Position numbers and translations under genes: made by a program | In this document: positions 46,101 through 56,779 of the stretch, in pieces | How positions within the stretch are numbered: position 1 is the stretch's first letter | Layout of the letters: every line of letters begins with the position of its first letter | The notes under the pieces: model-generated | What the model saw: only the letters and a program-made list of their open reading frames with translations | Told to the model about the DNA's origin: nothing | Database searches by the model: none | NCBI GenBank assembly: GCA_004794785.1 | Contig: SJOL01002116.1 | Span: forward strand, 693,298-757,297 | Length of the DNA stretch: 64,000 nucleotides | Source: Opisthorchis felineus | Lineage: Eukaryota > Platyhelminthes > Trematoda > Opisthorchiida > Opisthorchiidae | Direction of reading: 5' to 3'

Positions 46101-47858
46101 TCGAATACAAAATTGTGGTGTGGGTAATTTTATCCCTTACTCTCTGACTACTTATGCCTTTTAAAGTAAACAATTTATGAGATAAAATTACTTCAGATGC
46201 AGATTGGTGGTTGTGTACGTGTGGAACTGGAACCGTTGCTTTGTCGTGCTCAGTTGAATGTGAGTGGTACCTTTTCGTTCTAAAGTGCCGCGACTTTTTC
46301 CTTTTCTTTAACCACACACGAAATTGCCCGATTTGTTTCCCTTTTACAGCGTGCATTCACCAAATATTCGAGGTTGTGTGTAGGGGAAAATCCTAACTTT
46401 ATTTTACTTTACATTTTGTTGCCTTCAACACGGGAGCTGTCACTCCTCAAACCATTCCTCTCCCAACCAATCTGACAGCCCTAATTGTGTACCTGTAGAT
46501 TGAAAATTTTCTTATGAAAGCTGTGGTATATCGAATGCATGATCGCCGACCACACTTTGCAAACTTGCTTCGTTAAAGTGAAAAAGCTGCGCGACCACGC
46601 ACCTTCCGGTTATGTAATACATAATCACCGTGTTTACACTGCTGCTATGGTTGGCAACCTAGGCGAATGCTGAGTCAAGTTATACCGCATAACCCGGCAA
46701 CAAACCACGCACACACATTAATCTTCATATGGTGTTGAGCTTGTCGAAACCTGTCATACTTGTGTGAATTAGTCACAATGGCATTATTTTGGCCGTTGGA
46801 TGAACACAACAACATTTTATGGGCGGAAAGATTTCTTTACCCAGCTTGACAGTGCTTTCCATAATTTTCCTTCTTTTCGAGGAAAATAACATTACTGAAT
46901 TTCTCCATGGTTTTCTGTAGTTAACCATTAACCATTGAAGAAAACAGCTCATCGTTATTGTGAGGCTCAGTACTATCCCTCGTTTTTCAACTGAGCGAAG
47001 GCTTCGTTTGGATCGTGTGTCACCATAATTTTAGTCCATAAGTTGGTGTTCAAATAAATTCTGGTTCTCAATCAAGTGGGAAAAGTAAACATTTTAGATG
47101 GGCTTGATAGAATAAACTACCTGTTGTTTACCAAGCCCTTCTGGAGATCCGGTTCACCGGTTGATCAGACATGGAATACAGTTGAAGGAAGTTGGGAACT
47201 GTGGATGGACCACAAACAGAACGAAACCGTTGGAGGCTTTCTCAAACATATGGGTAATATATGTGAAAGAGTGCGGATGTCTCCGCTTTCGAAAGCTTGA
47301 TAACGGTTGACCCCGTCAAACAGTGATTTTTCGGTAGGTTCTGTTCAGAATGGGCATTTCTTAGCCAGTGATGAAATAGTCTGTACTGCTCAGAACTGAC
47401 AATTTGGCTGATTTAGTGACCGTGCGAGATGTATCATTTGAGAAGCCAACAGCCTAGACCAAGAGCAAAATTTAATGGAGCTACTAAAAATAAACAGTAT
47501 TTGAAACGTGCGAGATAAAAACACCTTCCCGCAAAATTGCATGGGTTCGTGTAACTTCATGATATGTCATCCACATGGAAAGGGTAAGCTTGAGGACAGG
47601 TATTTCACTAGAGATTCGGAGTACTCGCTTGCCTAGGTTATTCGCATAGATGAAAAAAGCTGCAGCAAACTTATTGGTGGAACATATTCTGTGTGCTGCT
47701 TTTAATAATCCGCGCACATCTGCTTGCATATAGCTAGTCAGCATGAAGCTGGTATGAGCAATGAAGGAGGAACGTTTGTGGTGATTCTTCTTCAATTTTG
47801 CCTTGCCTTGCTTTTAAAATATGCTGGTTTAATGAATGTCAAATGAATCGATAATGAG
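43197..47858. other. predicted large intron F-G
   Basis: About 4.7 kb has no exon that fits the phase chain. A GT-rich low-complexity run lies at about 43461-43496. A protein-like frame at 44213-44397 (contains VHFTNEEPFLETLFRTQF) follows a plausible acceptor (GAGTCAG), but its entry phase 0 does not match exon F. A 74-codon frame at 47076-47300 has no motif. Confidence 0.4.
43461..43496. repeat. GT-rich low-complexity run
   Basis: An imperfect (GT)n/(GTTTGT)n tract. It is an ordinary intronic simple repeat. Confidence 0.7.
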
Positions 47859-47994
47859 GAAGGTTCATCACAAACCTTTGCCCCCTTCAAATGCTTTGTA
47901 TCAATTAGATAGTGGATTATTTACACCATCGTACGCAGCCAGTTCCGCCAGCATTCATTCAATCGAAGATTTGTACCTATGTGAATGCCTTGAG
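47859..47994 (+). CDS. coding exon G of the unrecognised gene
   Basis: The frame enters with one base (phase 2) after AG at 47857-47858 and ends at a consensus donor GAG|GTGAGC (GT at 47995), phase 0. The peptide reads KVHHKPLPPSNALYQLDSG, then a Ser/Ala-rich stretch and SIEDLYLCECLE. The acceptor lacks a long pyrimidine tract immediately upstream, and an alternative AG at 47861-47862 would enter at phase 0. The exit joins exon H exactly in frame. Confidence 0.55.
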
Positions 47995-49122
47995 GTGAGC
48001 AGGTGTCCCAAAGGTTTCCGTCCGATTTCAAAGAAGTTATCGCTCCTGCACTAACTAAGAAAGTGACATTCAGCTGTCATTCAGAGGCCATCACATCAAG
48101 AACAAAATCTCTCTTTATTTCGGAGTTGTGGTGTAGCTTATTGTTCCCTCAGTCAACCAAGTGTATTCGGCAGAAAGACGCGACTACAACTTATGCCTGT
48201 CTAAGGTAGCACCCCAGACTTTTCCAAGCACGTTGTGTACACAGACAAGCGCGTACTGTTCGAAGCAAATGTGTGAGTAGAACACAGCGTCAGTGGTCCG
48301 TAGCATAGCCCACAATGGCTGTTTGAGTAGGCTAATAAAAAGGTCCATTACAGTGCACACAATGGACACATGTCCGGACAAACCAGGCTAATTCCCGGTA
48401 GGCATCCTTCGGAACATTAACTCTTTCCTAAGCTAGGCAGAAGCTGTGACGTATGCAGAAAGAATTTGTGTTGACATTGGTTGCACCCTGGTATGCCTCG
48501 TATGAACAAACGGTAAACCCACTGACCCCATTTTACTCCTATCCCACCCTTGGCCCACCCCTTGTGACCTAAAACAACCTTTATTAGTCACTCCCCGCCA
48601 ATCGTTACATCTACCGAGTATTGATTTCGTTTTCACACCCACCCGGTTCCACGCTTACTAACCCCTACATGGAGAGTCTCGTATCTCGTATATAACGTGA
48701 CAACAGTACCCATTAATATGTGTCGTGACATTCAACGAGCTCATTTAATCTTACAGAATGTTTTGCTCTTCATGCTTTTTAAATTAAGGGGTAGTACCGT
48801 TCGTCTTCTCTATTTAAAACCGTGATCCTCCAGTTTCCAAAATAGCGGCAGAATCAATGGAATGTATATGCTTGAATGTTCAACATGAAGGTTGCTTATC
48901 CACGGTAGTTTTACTCTAATTGGTGATGCATATTTATTGCTAGGAGCGGCAACTAACTAAAAAGCATCTGCTAGAAATCTGGACCCGAATCTCGAAAGTG
49001 ATTCCAGTGGAACTTCACGACGCGGTGTATGTAGCTACATCTAAATATAAGTTACCCAATGACAGACACTCGGACTACCGAATGAAGGTAACTGAATGTG
49101 GTCTTTTTGTCTTCGACAACAG
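47995..49122 (+). other. intron G-H of the unrecognised gene
   Basis: It starts GTGAGC and ends in GTCTTTTTGTCTTCGACAACAG. No coding signal is seen inside. Confidence 0.5.
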
Positions 49123-49476
49123 GTCATTCGTAACCTTTTCGTCAGGATCCATGATCAGTTCTACCAAGGCGTAATACCTTGGGACGACCAATGGAACTGG
49201 CATAGGCGTGACGGACAGCCTTCAGGTCCACACAATAGCAGTAAATGCGTGGCTTGTCACAATGGACTTTGTCGTGGGGGGTTGAAAAACCATATGCACC
49301 AGGATAATTCAAGTGGACTCGAAACCATGGATCGAACAAAGAAAACCACGCCAGAAGTCACAATACTGAACAGCACAATTGTAAGCAAAGATTCCACCGA
49401 CTGTGTTAGTGGTGCCAGCAGTCCAAACGGCCCCCCTTCCTCCAAAAGAAGATCTACCATAATAGAAAGACAGTGA
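49123..49476 (+). CDS. terminal coding exon H of the unrecognised gene
   Basis: A very good acceptor (CTTTTTGTCTTCGACAACAG, AG at 49121-49122) opens 117 codons and a TGA stop. The first part, VIRNLFVRIHDQFYQGVIPW followed by DDQWNWHRRDG, looks like a conserved folded segment. A Cys group, CVACHNGLC, follows. The last 60 residues are Ser/Thr/Lys-rich and probably disordered, ending KRRSTIIERQ. Joined to exon G the sequence reads ECLE-VIRNLF without a break. No canonical AATAAA is seen in the next 300 bases, so the 3' end is unknown. No family is recognised. Confidence 0.6.
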   Translation, partial: VIRNLFVRIHDQFYQGVIPWDDQWNWHRRDGQPSGPHNSSKCVACHNGLCRGGLKNHMHQDNSSGLETMDRTKKTTPEVTILNSTIVSKDSTDCVSGASSPNGPPSSKRRSTIIERQ

Positions 49477-49479
49477 TCT

Positions 49480-51610
49480 GTATCATCCAAGTTTAGTAAA
49501 TTTAAAAAAATTCACAACAAACCCTTTGTGATGTATTCACTTGTTGAGAGACCAACTTCTTGCCTGTGACCAGTGACCGAATGATTTCGCTAATGCATAT
49601 TTATGAGCCTAAAAGTTTGCTTTCTCCGTGTTTAAAACAATCTTAATGAATGAAAATGAGTCCTGCCACATTATCATGACGGGATTCTAGATGAGTCCTA
49701 ACTTGTATTCGTCTTTCAACTCTAATGACTTGTAAATAAGAAGACTGTTAAGCGTAACATGTCACCTGTTTTTGAGGATGATCAGATGGGATTCAACCGA
49801 ATGCCAGCTGATAAAGTTACAAGAAATCAAAATTTTCAGCTGATCAAGCTTGATCAACGAGCACATGAGCATGCCGCTCACTAAATGGATTATGGAAACA
49901 AAGCACGCGGTCCATTCTGTTACAACCATTCGATGCGCTTACAACAAATACGAAGAGCTGTCTTCCAGGAAACTACCGAAACCGGCATGAATAGTAAAAG
50001 CTTCATTCCTAAACAGGATGTTCACTTGGTTGCATATATCCGCATGCTTAGCAGTGAATTCTCTACTGGTTTAAATATCAGTTGTTGAAATACTACACCC
50101 TGTGCGAAGAAAGCATCCGGCGACAGAGAACACATAGAATAAGTTATCAATGAAACCCCTTAACGGTGCAGAGCTGATCACGTCACTTTCGATGTTCGTT
50201 CAGGTGACTTTGGTTTTCGTATCTGCATTATACAACCTAATTTAGGCGCATTTGATTTTATAGCAACACTGTCTCGGAAAACAGCCGGAATTGAGTCAGA
50301 CATTGTGCCTCATGTGTTTTATCGCTAGTTTCAGTAGCATGGTACTTGAAGGACTAAAGGTTATCCATAGGAACATGGAATGTCAAGGGGCCAAAATTTG
50401 AGTTATCGAAGACCTCTAGGCGATCAATAGCACAGTAAAACGGAGGAGGGGAGAAGTAATCGGAAGAAGAAACGCAGAAGAAACCCATACAGTTATCCTA
50501 CAAAGGATACAAGTGAAAACGTGAAACTGTCCACTGATAACCTCATCTCGTTTTCTCCTGGTTTAGGCAGCATCACTGCGTCTGAATACGTGTTTCTTTG
50601 TGCTGCACAGATCAACTGGGCATATACACTTCCTTTTTCAGCATTCCAGCTTTGTATACTGTTAGACGGCAAAAACTGACTACGTTTGTTCGTGGATGTG
50701 TGTTGTGGCAGGCATTAGGTGAAAAGCTAATCGCGATGAAATGGAGCAGTCCTTGATATTTTTTGGTGAGTTTTCGTTATGCTACCCTGACTCCCTGAGT
50801 GCGGAGTCGCGTGCAGGGTGTACATGGTTTACCGAAAGCTAGAAGGATAGCAACAACAATGTATAGAAATTCGAAGGTCGCAGGGGCAAAACGTTTCTTC
50901 GTTCTACACAATAGGAGATTTTCTGGACATATGTGTACAACGAACGCTGTTCAAGTGGTTACTTTGGTCTTAAGAGTCACGGGAATCCAATTTATAAGAC
51001 TGAAAATATTTGACCTATAGACTGAAATCTATTGATGAACACAAACAAGCCATCACCAGACTAAACACTGATCACATGTTTGACGTACAGACTAGACAGG
51101 ACGTGTAATGATCCTGTCATACAAAGGTAAGCATATGTGTGGTTCACGACTGTTACGAAATGACTGCTGTGCGGAATTTCCCGCACCAGTCAATGGCTGG
51201 CCTGCATCAAAAGTAAATTAAAAAAACAACCCGAGGACATGGACTGTTGATCAACCCCAGTGAGCACGAATCTATTGTCCACTTCCTTGCTGATTATTGC
51301 TGGGAAAAACATCATGGAAGTAGATAAGTTCTGCGCTTGTATGTACCTCGTCTGAAGCATTCACACGGGAAGTTATCTCGGGGGGAATAAGTAACATCAT
51401 CCCACCTACCTGCAGACTACTAGGAGAAACAATAAGCAGTTCAGGGAAAGGATAATCTCAATGAGTGTGTGAAACTTCCTTCAGAGAAGTGGCCACTTGA
51501 TGAGCCAGTTAACACGTGACCAAGCGTTGTGGTTTCCTTAAACGAAGGATGAGTAGCGCTATGTCCTATCCAAATGAGAGTTAATCATAATGCTGATCAG
51601 CCACTCATAT
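49480..51610. other. spacer downstream of the gene
   Basis: No further exon is supported. A 67-codon ATG frame at 49885-50088 is open but motif-free. The polyadenylation site of the gene should lie near the left end; only a variant AAATAAG near 49733 was noticed. Confidence 0.4.
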
Positions 51611-51614
51611 CCAG

Positions 51615-51800
51615 ACGATGAAGTGTTCAACCACTGCTGGAAGGTTGCGAGTTCGAAACTCTCTGAATTTTATGAGATGCGCAATGTTGATGACTCACAA
51701 CAAGAATGAAGAAGCTGTACAATGCTTCTAGGCTTATCGGCATAGATTGGCTTCATTGTCAGGATGAAATACCCATTGAATACTACGATACGGTTTAAGT
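51615..51800 (+). repeat. SINE-like repeat R2, copy 2 (tRNA-like B box)
   Basis: This copy has the better tRNA-like head. GGTTGCGAGTTCGAAACTC forms a T-arm-like hairpin with a TTCGAAA loop, the B box of RNA polymerase III promoters. The body continues TGATGACTCACAACAAG, AGCTGTACAATGCTTCTAGG and GGCATAGATTGGCTTCATTG and matches 19740-19920. The region upstream of the head (ATGAAGTGTTCAACCACTGC) may be the decayed anticodon half. No full tRNA cloverleaf can be drawn. Confidence 0.55.
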
Positions 51801-51809
51801 AACACGGAT

Positions 51810-54800
51810 TAGATACAAATAAAAGCGCATGTGGAAGTAGCAGCTGACTCAAAGCACGAACTATATTATGGATTTTTATGTGTACGTATTGCATGTATTA
51901 TATGCACTTGTGCAGTCAGAATAGGACAGGAATAAATGTGAATCACACTAGTGTCTGTGCATGAAATGCCCAATATGGATGTGGTGTTACCTGAAGAAAA
52001 AGTGGAGTGTTTTCATTTACTGGCCGTGTTGCTGCTACCACAAGTAGCAAGAGGGTGGATCGATTTGTTCTTGATTTGGATTATTGTTGGGGTGTACCGG
52101 TTTTTTGACGGCAGAAAATCGCAGTAACCAGAAGGTCTGCATCCTTTATTAGGCCAACTGTCCTTAGAGCTAAAACCTTTTCCAGGGAAGAGGCTTCCGT
52201 GTTCTTAAAGTGTCCTCAGTCCGAACGCCTTAAAGCATTCAAAAATTGCTCAAAACACAGTGCTACGAAATTAAATTTTTGAAAACTACAATACTCTTAG
52301 TGAACTAACACTAGCCAAATTTTGTGACGTCCTCGAAAAATGCTGAGCATCAACACATTCCAGTCAGGCAGACTCACGTAATTCATAGGGCTCGTCTCAT
52401 AGCCCTGTTAAAATAAACCGCACTGAACGATAAAACAGCGAGAGCTTCCGATAAGTAATAGGGTTAGCGACGTTTCCCGATGAAGTAAAAGGACATCAAG
52501 ATGCCCTTTTGCAGCCGTCCACTACTGCTCATTTGCCTTGGTTTAACAAACACCTCATTATGGTGAAAAATTCAGGTTGGTCCCGTGAACCATAGTCAAG
52601 CTTACTCAACTGCGTTCAGCAACCCGAAACACTGATATGGTACTATCACGACGAATGATCACACGGACCTGGAGTAGTTGGTTACCTTGTTTGTAAAAGT
52701 CGGAAGCAATCACTCGCACTAATGTCATGCCTTATCACACTAAATCCTCTGGAGTAAAAACTCTCCTCCAGCAAAATAGTTTCATTAGTTTAACGCAACG
52801 AAATAAGAGACAAAAGCAGCTAAACAAAAAAAATCTTGTGACAAGCAGGTTTCAAACATAACGTGAGTCGTTCAGTCACTCCTTCGTATATTGTACACAC
52901 TGCTGAGTCCTGGAGAGTAAGCTCTCTTTTCAGCGTAAGGCTACCGAGTTAATGACAGGTTTTGTTTTAAAGCTGCATGTGTCTTACCCCCTTATAAAAG
53001 ATATTCCAAAGTAGGAGAAAATAGAAGTTGATTTCCTGTTGGAAGTACCTGATCGGTTATGAAAATGGTCGATGAGTCAAAAAAACACTAAACGGAAATA
53101 CCTTTTCAATATTATTGAAAGATTTTATATGTAGGACTGGCATATCTGAAGCATACTCCGCCTCAAGTTCATATAAAAAACCTAACGGTATTCACGTAGC
53201 TAGTTTTTTGTTCAAAAAAGGCGAAAATTTTGTGCAGCTATTAGATTTGCCCTATCAGCTATGGCTCCGACTACGTTAGTTGTGTCTTGTGACACCTGAA
53301 AACGGTGATTGTCTCATTGGCTGCCTAATCAACACAGTCAGGAAACCGCCGGACATTCCCCGTGCATCCCAGCCATGCATGCAGCCATCAAGCGATGTAG
53401 ATATTATTTGCTATAACTCGACCGACTTCCGACGAGACTTGCCACTATGGTATTGTTGCACTTAGATGACTCGGTTTACAAACCTGTGAGAATGGGGAGA
53501 TATCATCGAGATAATTACAGTCGGGACCTCTGCTCGTGCTCGGACTCTTAAGTGGCGTTAACATGACGGTGTCTGGTTCACCAGAACCGACGGCTTTCCG
53601 TGAAAAAGACGGCCATTTGTGTTTTGGTGGTAGTAGGCCATACGAATTGGGACTTGTAGAAAGTCGAGAAGCGTGAATTCATATACCATGCCGCTCTTAG
53701 AGACTTTAAATTTTCGCAATAGTTGATGTGTACAGATTCCGTAGTACTCAGTCAATCGCTTATTGAAACCCCATTTTTACAATTAAGTGAAATTTTTTAG
53801 CTTTGAAAAATCGATCACCATGTACATGGTCCTGTGATAAAGCCTGAAGCTGAAAACGGCAGAGCCACCCACCGAATGAGTTTGATGACGAAAGTATTAA
53901 TGAATCTGTGTTTTTCATCTTTACCGCAACAACATCCACTCAAAATGCAAGTAAAGAGCACGTTAATGATCAGTACCCCCACGAGGATCGACAGTTATTC
54001 AATTGGTTTTCTGAATAAGTCAAAACCAGATTAAAAGCTAAGGCTTTACACAAACAATCGGAGTCTAACTGCTGCCGACTGTGCTGCCAAGAAATAGGTA
54101 CACGAGAATGAGACATACTTGGTGACAACATTTCGCACAAAATGTGCAATAAGTACATTCGGACTCTGCTCAATACGAGCGGCTTTTTAGAACGGTGAGC
54201 AAGGCCACCTGATCCGGTTATGTCTACGCTGAATACGTTTACCTTATGTGGTGGCATAAACACATTGCATTTCGCGTCTTCACTCGAAATACCCTGCTTT
54301 CAAAAGTCCGACAAAATCACTGCAGGTGCAACGGAGAAGCGGAATTATAACTGAGATACCGGTGCGGGAATAAATATTTTAGATGCTTTAATGTTGACAG
54401 AAAGTGCGATATCTCAAGGACGAACCAAGAAAGTGTGGTGATGCATCGATTAGTCATTTTTCTAGGATTGAATGACTAGTCACCTGGGAAATGTGCCCGT
54501 CACTCCGTCCAGTTCACGTAGGTTTGACATCCTGAGTCACTTATGAATGTGTGGTAGTTCGGTTTGCGTAGAGTAAATGGTGTGGAGTGTTGGGTGGTTG
54601 CTGATGCAATAAACGAAAAAAATGACAAAACAGTAAGAGGGTAACCAGTCAGAAAAGAAAAAAGACAAAGCAGTGCCGTCGATTAAACGCCTGCAATGCG
54701 ACTTAGTACGTTTAATCATTGGTGTGATGGGTTTCTAATAACCGAAGCCAACTGACAATCGATCATCTGACCTACGAAGCATGTGACAGAGACAGCACAG

Positions 54801-56250
54801 TTGGTGCACCTGAATCAGATCAACAGTGAGACAAATAATCGACTTGCTGCGAAAAAGTCCATTCACCGCAGTCCAGCATTGTTAATCCGACGTTGTTATA
54901 GTACATTCGCAAAGCCACTAAAACATCGATGGTCAAAGACAATATTTTTGTCTTTAACACAGTAGCCATGCTTTTCGCCCGTTGGGGAACCCTGGAGAAA
55001 GTGCTGCAGAAAGGGTTCAGAAAATAACACCATTCACTCCGACTACAGTGATACCGTTTGGCGTACCCCGGCTACACGGAAAAGGAAATTTGTCTGAAGT
55101 CTTTAATGGCCCTAAGTACATGCTCAGCTTCGGTAACAGCCAAAATTACAATAGCGCTTTGCAGTGACAGAGCTCATTCCAAGTAGGGTGGCGACTGAAG
55201 GTTATCGAGGTTTCACCTAGGAATGAGCTCCAGGTCGTTGTGTAGGAGACGGCGGTGGAATGACACAAAGCGGCCCTGTTTCCATTTGTGGCGTGTATGG
55301 TTATACTTACACCAAGATGTGCACTACAATTCAATTGTGGGCTTGAACTTTTATTATTTGGTTGTACGATGTTTGCAAAATGTACAGTGGCTGATAAAAT
55401 GAGGCGGCCTTGGGACGTTTCCTGTACAGTATTATCGCTCACCAAGTGAGTCCCCACTCAGAGAATGTGCTTCCCTTAACAAGGGTGAAATGGATCGGTC
55501 CCAAATTTGATTTTTTCATATAGACTGTCTCTATAGAGCTTACAATGGAGGCAGCGGTCGAAAATATATTTCGTGCGTATGCCATCGCAAAATGAAACTC
55601 AGCACTTTGGCTGCCAAAGTAATGTGACAGTAACAGGTACCCATTGGATGTGAATACAGATAGTGTCCGTAAATCGAAGAAGTGGCGCGCTTTGCAGTGA
55701 AATTGTCGTAGTGTAAATGCTGGCAACAGGAATTACTCAGTCCATTAACTCAACATCGTAGGATGATTATGTGTGGTCAGAAGTACATTGAAATGTGAGC
55801 CTGATAAAGCGCCGCATTTCGTTTGCAGGTTTCAAGGTCTGAAACCTGAATTGAACCGTATCAGTAGTGCGTTTCGGTTGAATTAGCCTTGAGGCGCTGT
55901 CCCAATCAGCACTGCATGGATAACTTCAAAAACTTGGGTTACGTTATTGACGCGGCGTTCTTGACGTTATTGACGTTTATGCAGCTAGTCAACTATGAAG
56001 CTTACGTAGTTCTTGATGAATTTTCGACTACTTCTTAGTGAGCCCAAGTTTCCAAAGAAGAATAAGAAGAAATCAGCGGCAAGCTAGACCAAAAGTTCGA
56101 AATCAGATCGTCGTAGAAATCCCAAAAAGCCAAGCAAGAAAGTAAACCGAAATTATCTTCCATTTTTCATACTTCTGCTATACTGTTATATTTGAAGAGG
56201 ACGAAATGAAAATAACCCCATATTCATTCGAAAATACCACTCGTGATGTA
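51810..56250. other. spacer, no gene supported
   Basis: The stretch is AT-rich. Two adjoining minus-strand frames at 55439-55726 and 55146-55457 are open but motif-free. A short segment near 55375-55440 (AAAATGAGGCGGCCTTGGGA) resembles the left half of repeat R1 and may be a further relic. Confidence 0.4.
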
Positions 56251-56251
56251 G

Positions 56252-56770
56252 ACATTTGAACCGGTTTTTGTAACTCGTTCTGCACAAATCGTGATCCTCG
56301 AGAGTATACACTACCGATTCTCGCAAGTTCTGAAGGTATGCTCTCTTGAGGGAGCACTGTATGCAAATGATGTAAAATTGTTGTCAAATCCAAAAGGTTG
56401 CGAATGTGGTCTCCTCGAAACGGCTGAGGAAACACCGGCAGTGACATTCTTCAATATACATAGTGCAAGAGAAAGTCCTGAATGGTTGGGAGCATTTACT
56501 CATGATCTCGTACTGCATGAGGTAATAAACAGGTATTCTTTCGTGGTGCCGGCAAATATCGGGTTGGTTTCAGCCGGCGCATTTAAGACATTGGTGCAGT
56601 GGTGCGTTTACTGCAGCGATATTTATCCGACAAATGTGTTGCGAATGAACGTAAAACTCGATGGACCAGGTGTAAGTGTACAACTGGGCGGAAATGAGGA
56701 GGTTCGGTGTGTGTGTGTGTACTGCCCATCAAAAGCAACCGAACCAACGTATAGAGAAAAAAGGCCTTGA
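56252..56770 (+). CDS. 172-codon open frame, unknown protein
   Basis: The frame is open from just after a stop at 56249-56251 to TGA at 56768-56770; the first plausible starts are internal. The peptide looks natural: a Cys-rich stretch (KGCECGLLETAEETPAVTFF), EWLGAFTHDLVLHEVINRYS, then VVPANIGLVSAGAFKTLVQW. An in-frame GAG|GTAATA at 56521 could be a donor, making 56252-56520 an exon. The end contains a (GT)7 microsatellite (56707-56720) read as VCVCVY, which argues that the last part at least is not conserved coding. The words LYANDVKLL recall an RT YADD box, but the flanks do not fit RT. The function is unknown. Confidence 0.35.
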   Translation, partial: TFEPVFVTRSAQIVILESIHYRFSQVLKVCSLEGALYANDVKLLSNPKGCECGLLETAEETPAVTFFNIHSARESPEWLGAFTHDLVLHEVINRYSFVVPANIGLVSAGAFKTLVQWCVYCSDIYPTNVLRMNVKLDGPGVSVQLGGNEEVRCVCVYCPSKATEPTYREKRP

Positions 56771-56779
56771 AAATGTTTA

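Noticed and set aside
50367..50440. IGTWNVKGPKF resembling the start of a LINE endonuclease
   Set aside because: The frame stops after about 23 codons, and no SETR, GDxN or SDH motif follows in any frame.
51640..51665. T-arm-like hairpin as a functional tRNA gene
   Set aside because: No acceptor stem, D arm or anticodon arm can be assembled upstream. The similarity to 19.7 kb shows it is part of a dispersed repeat.
56340..56400. LYANDVKLL as a possible RT YADD box
   Set aside because: The residue after YA is Asn rather than Asp, and the sequences before and after do not fit RT blocks.
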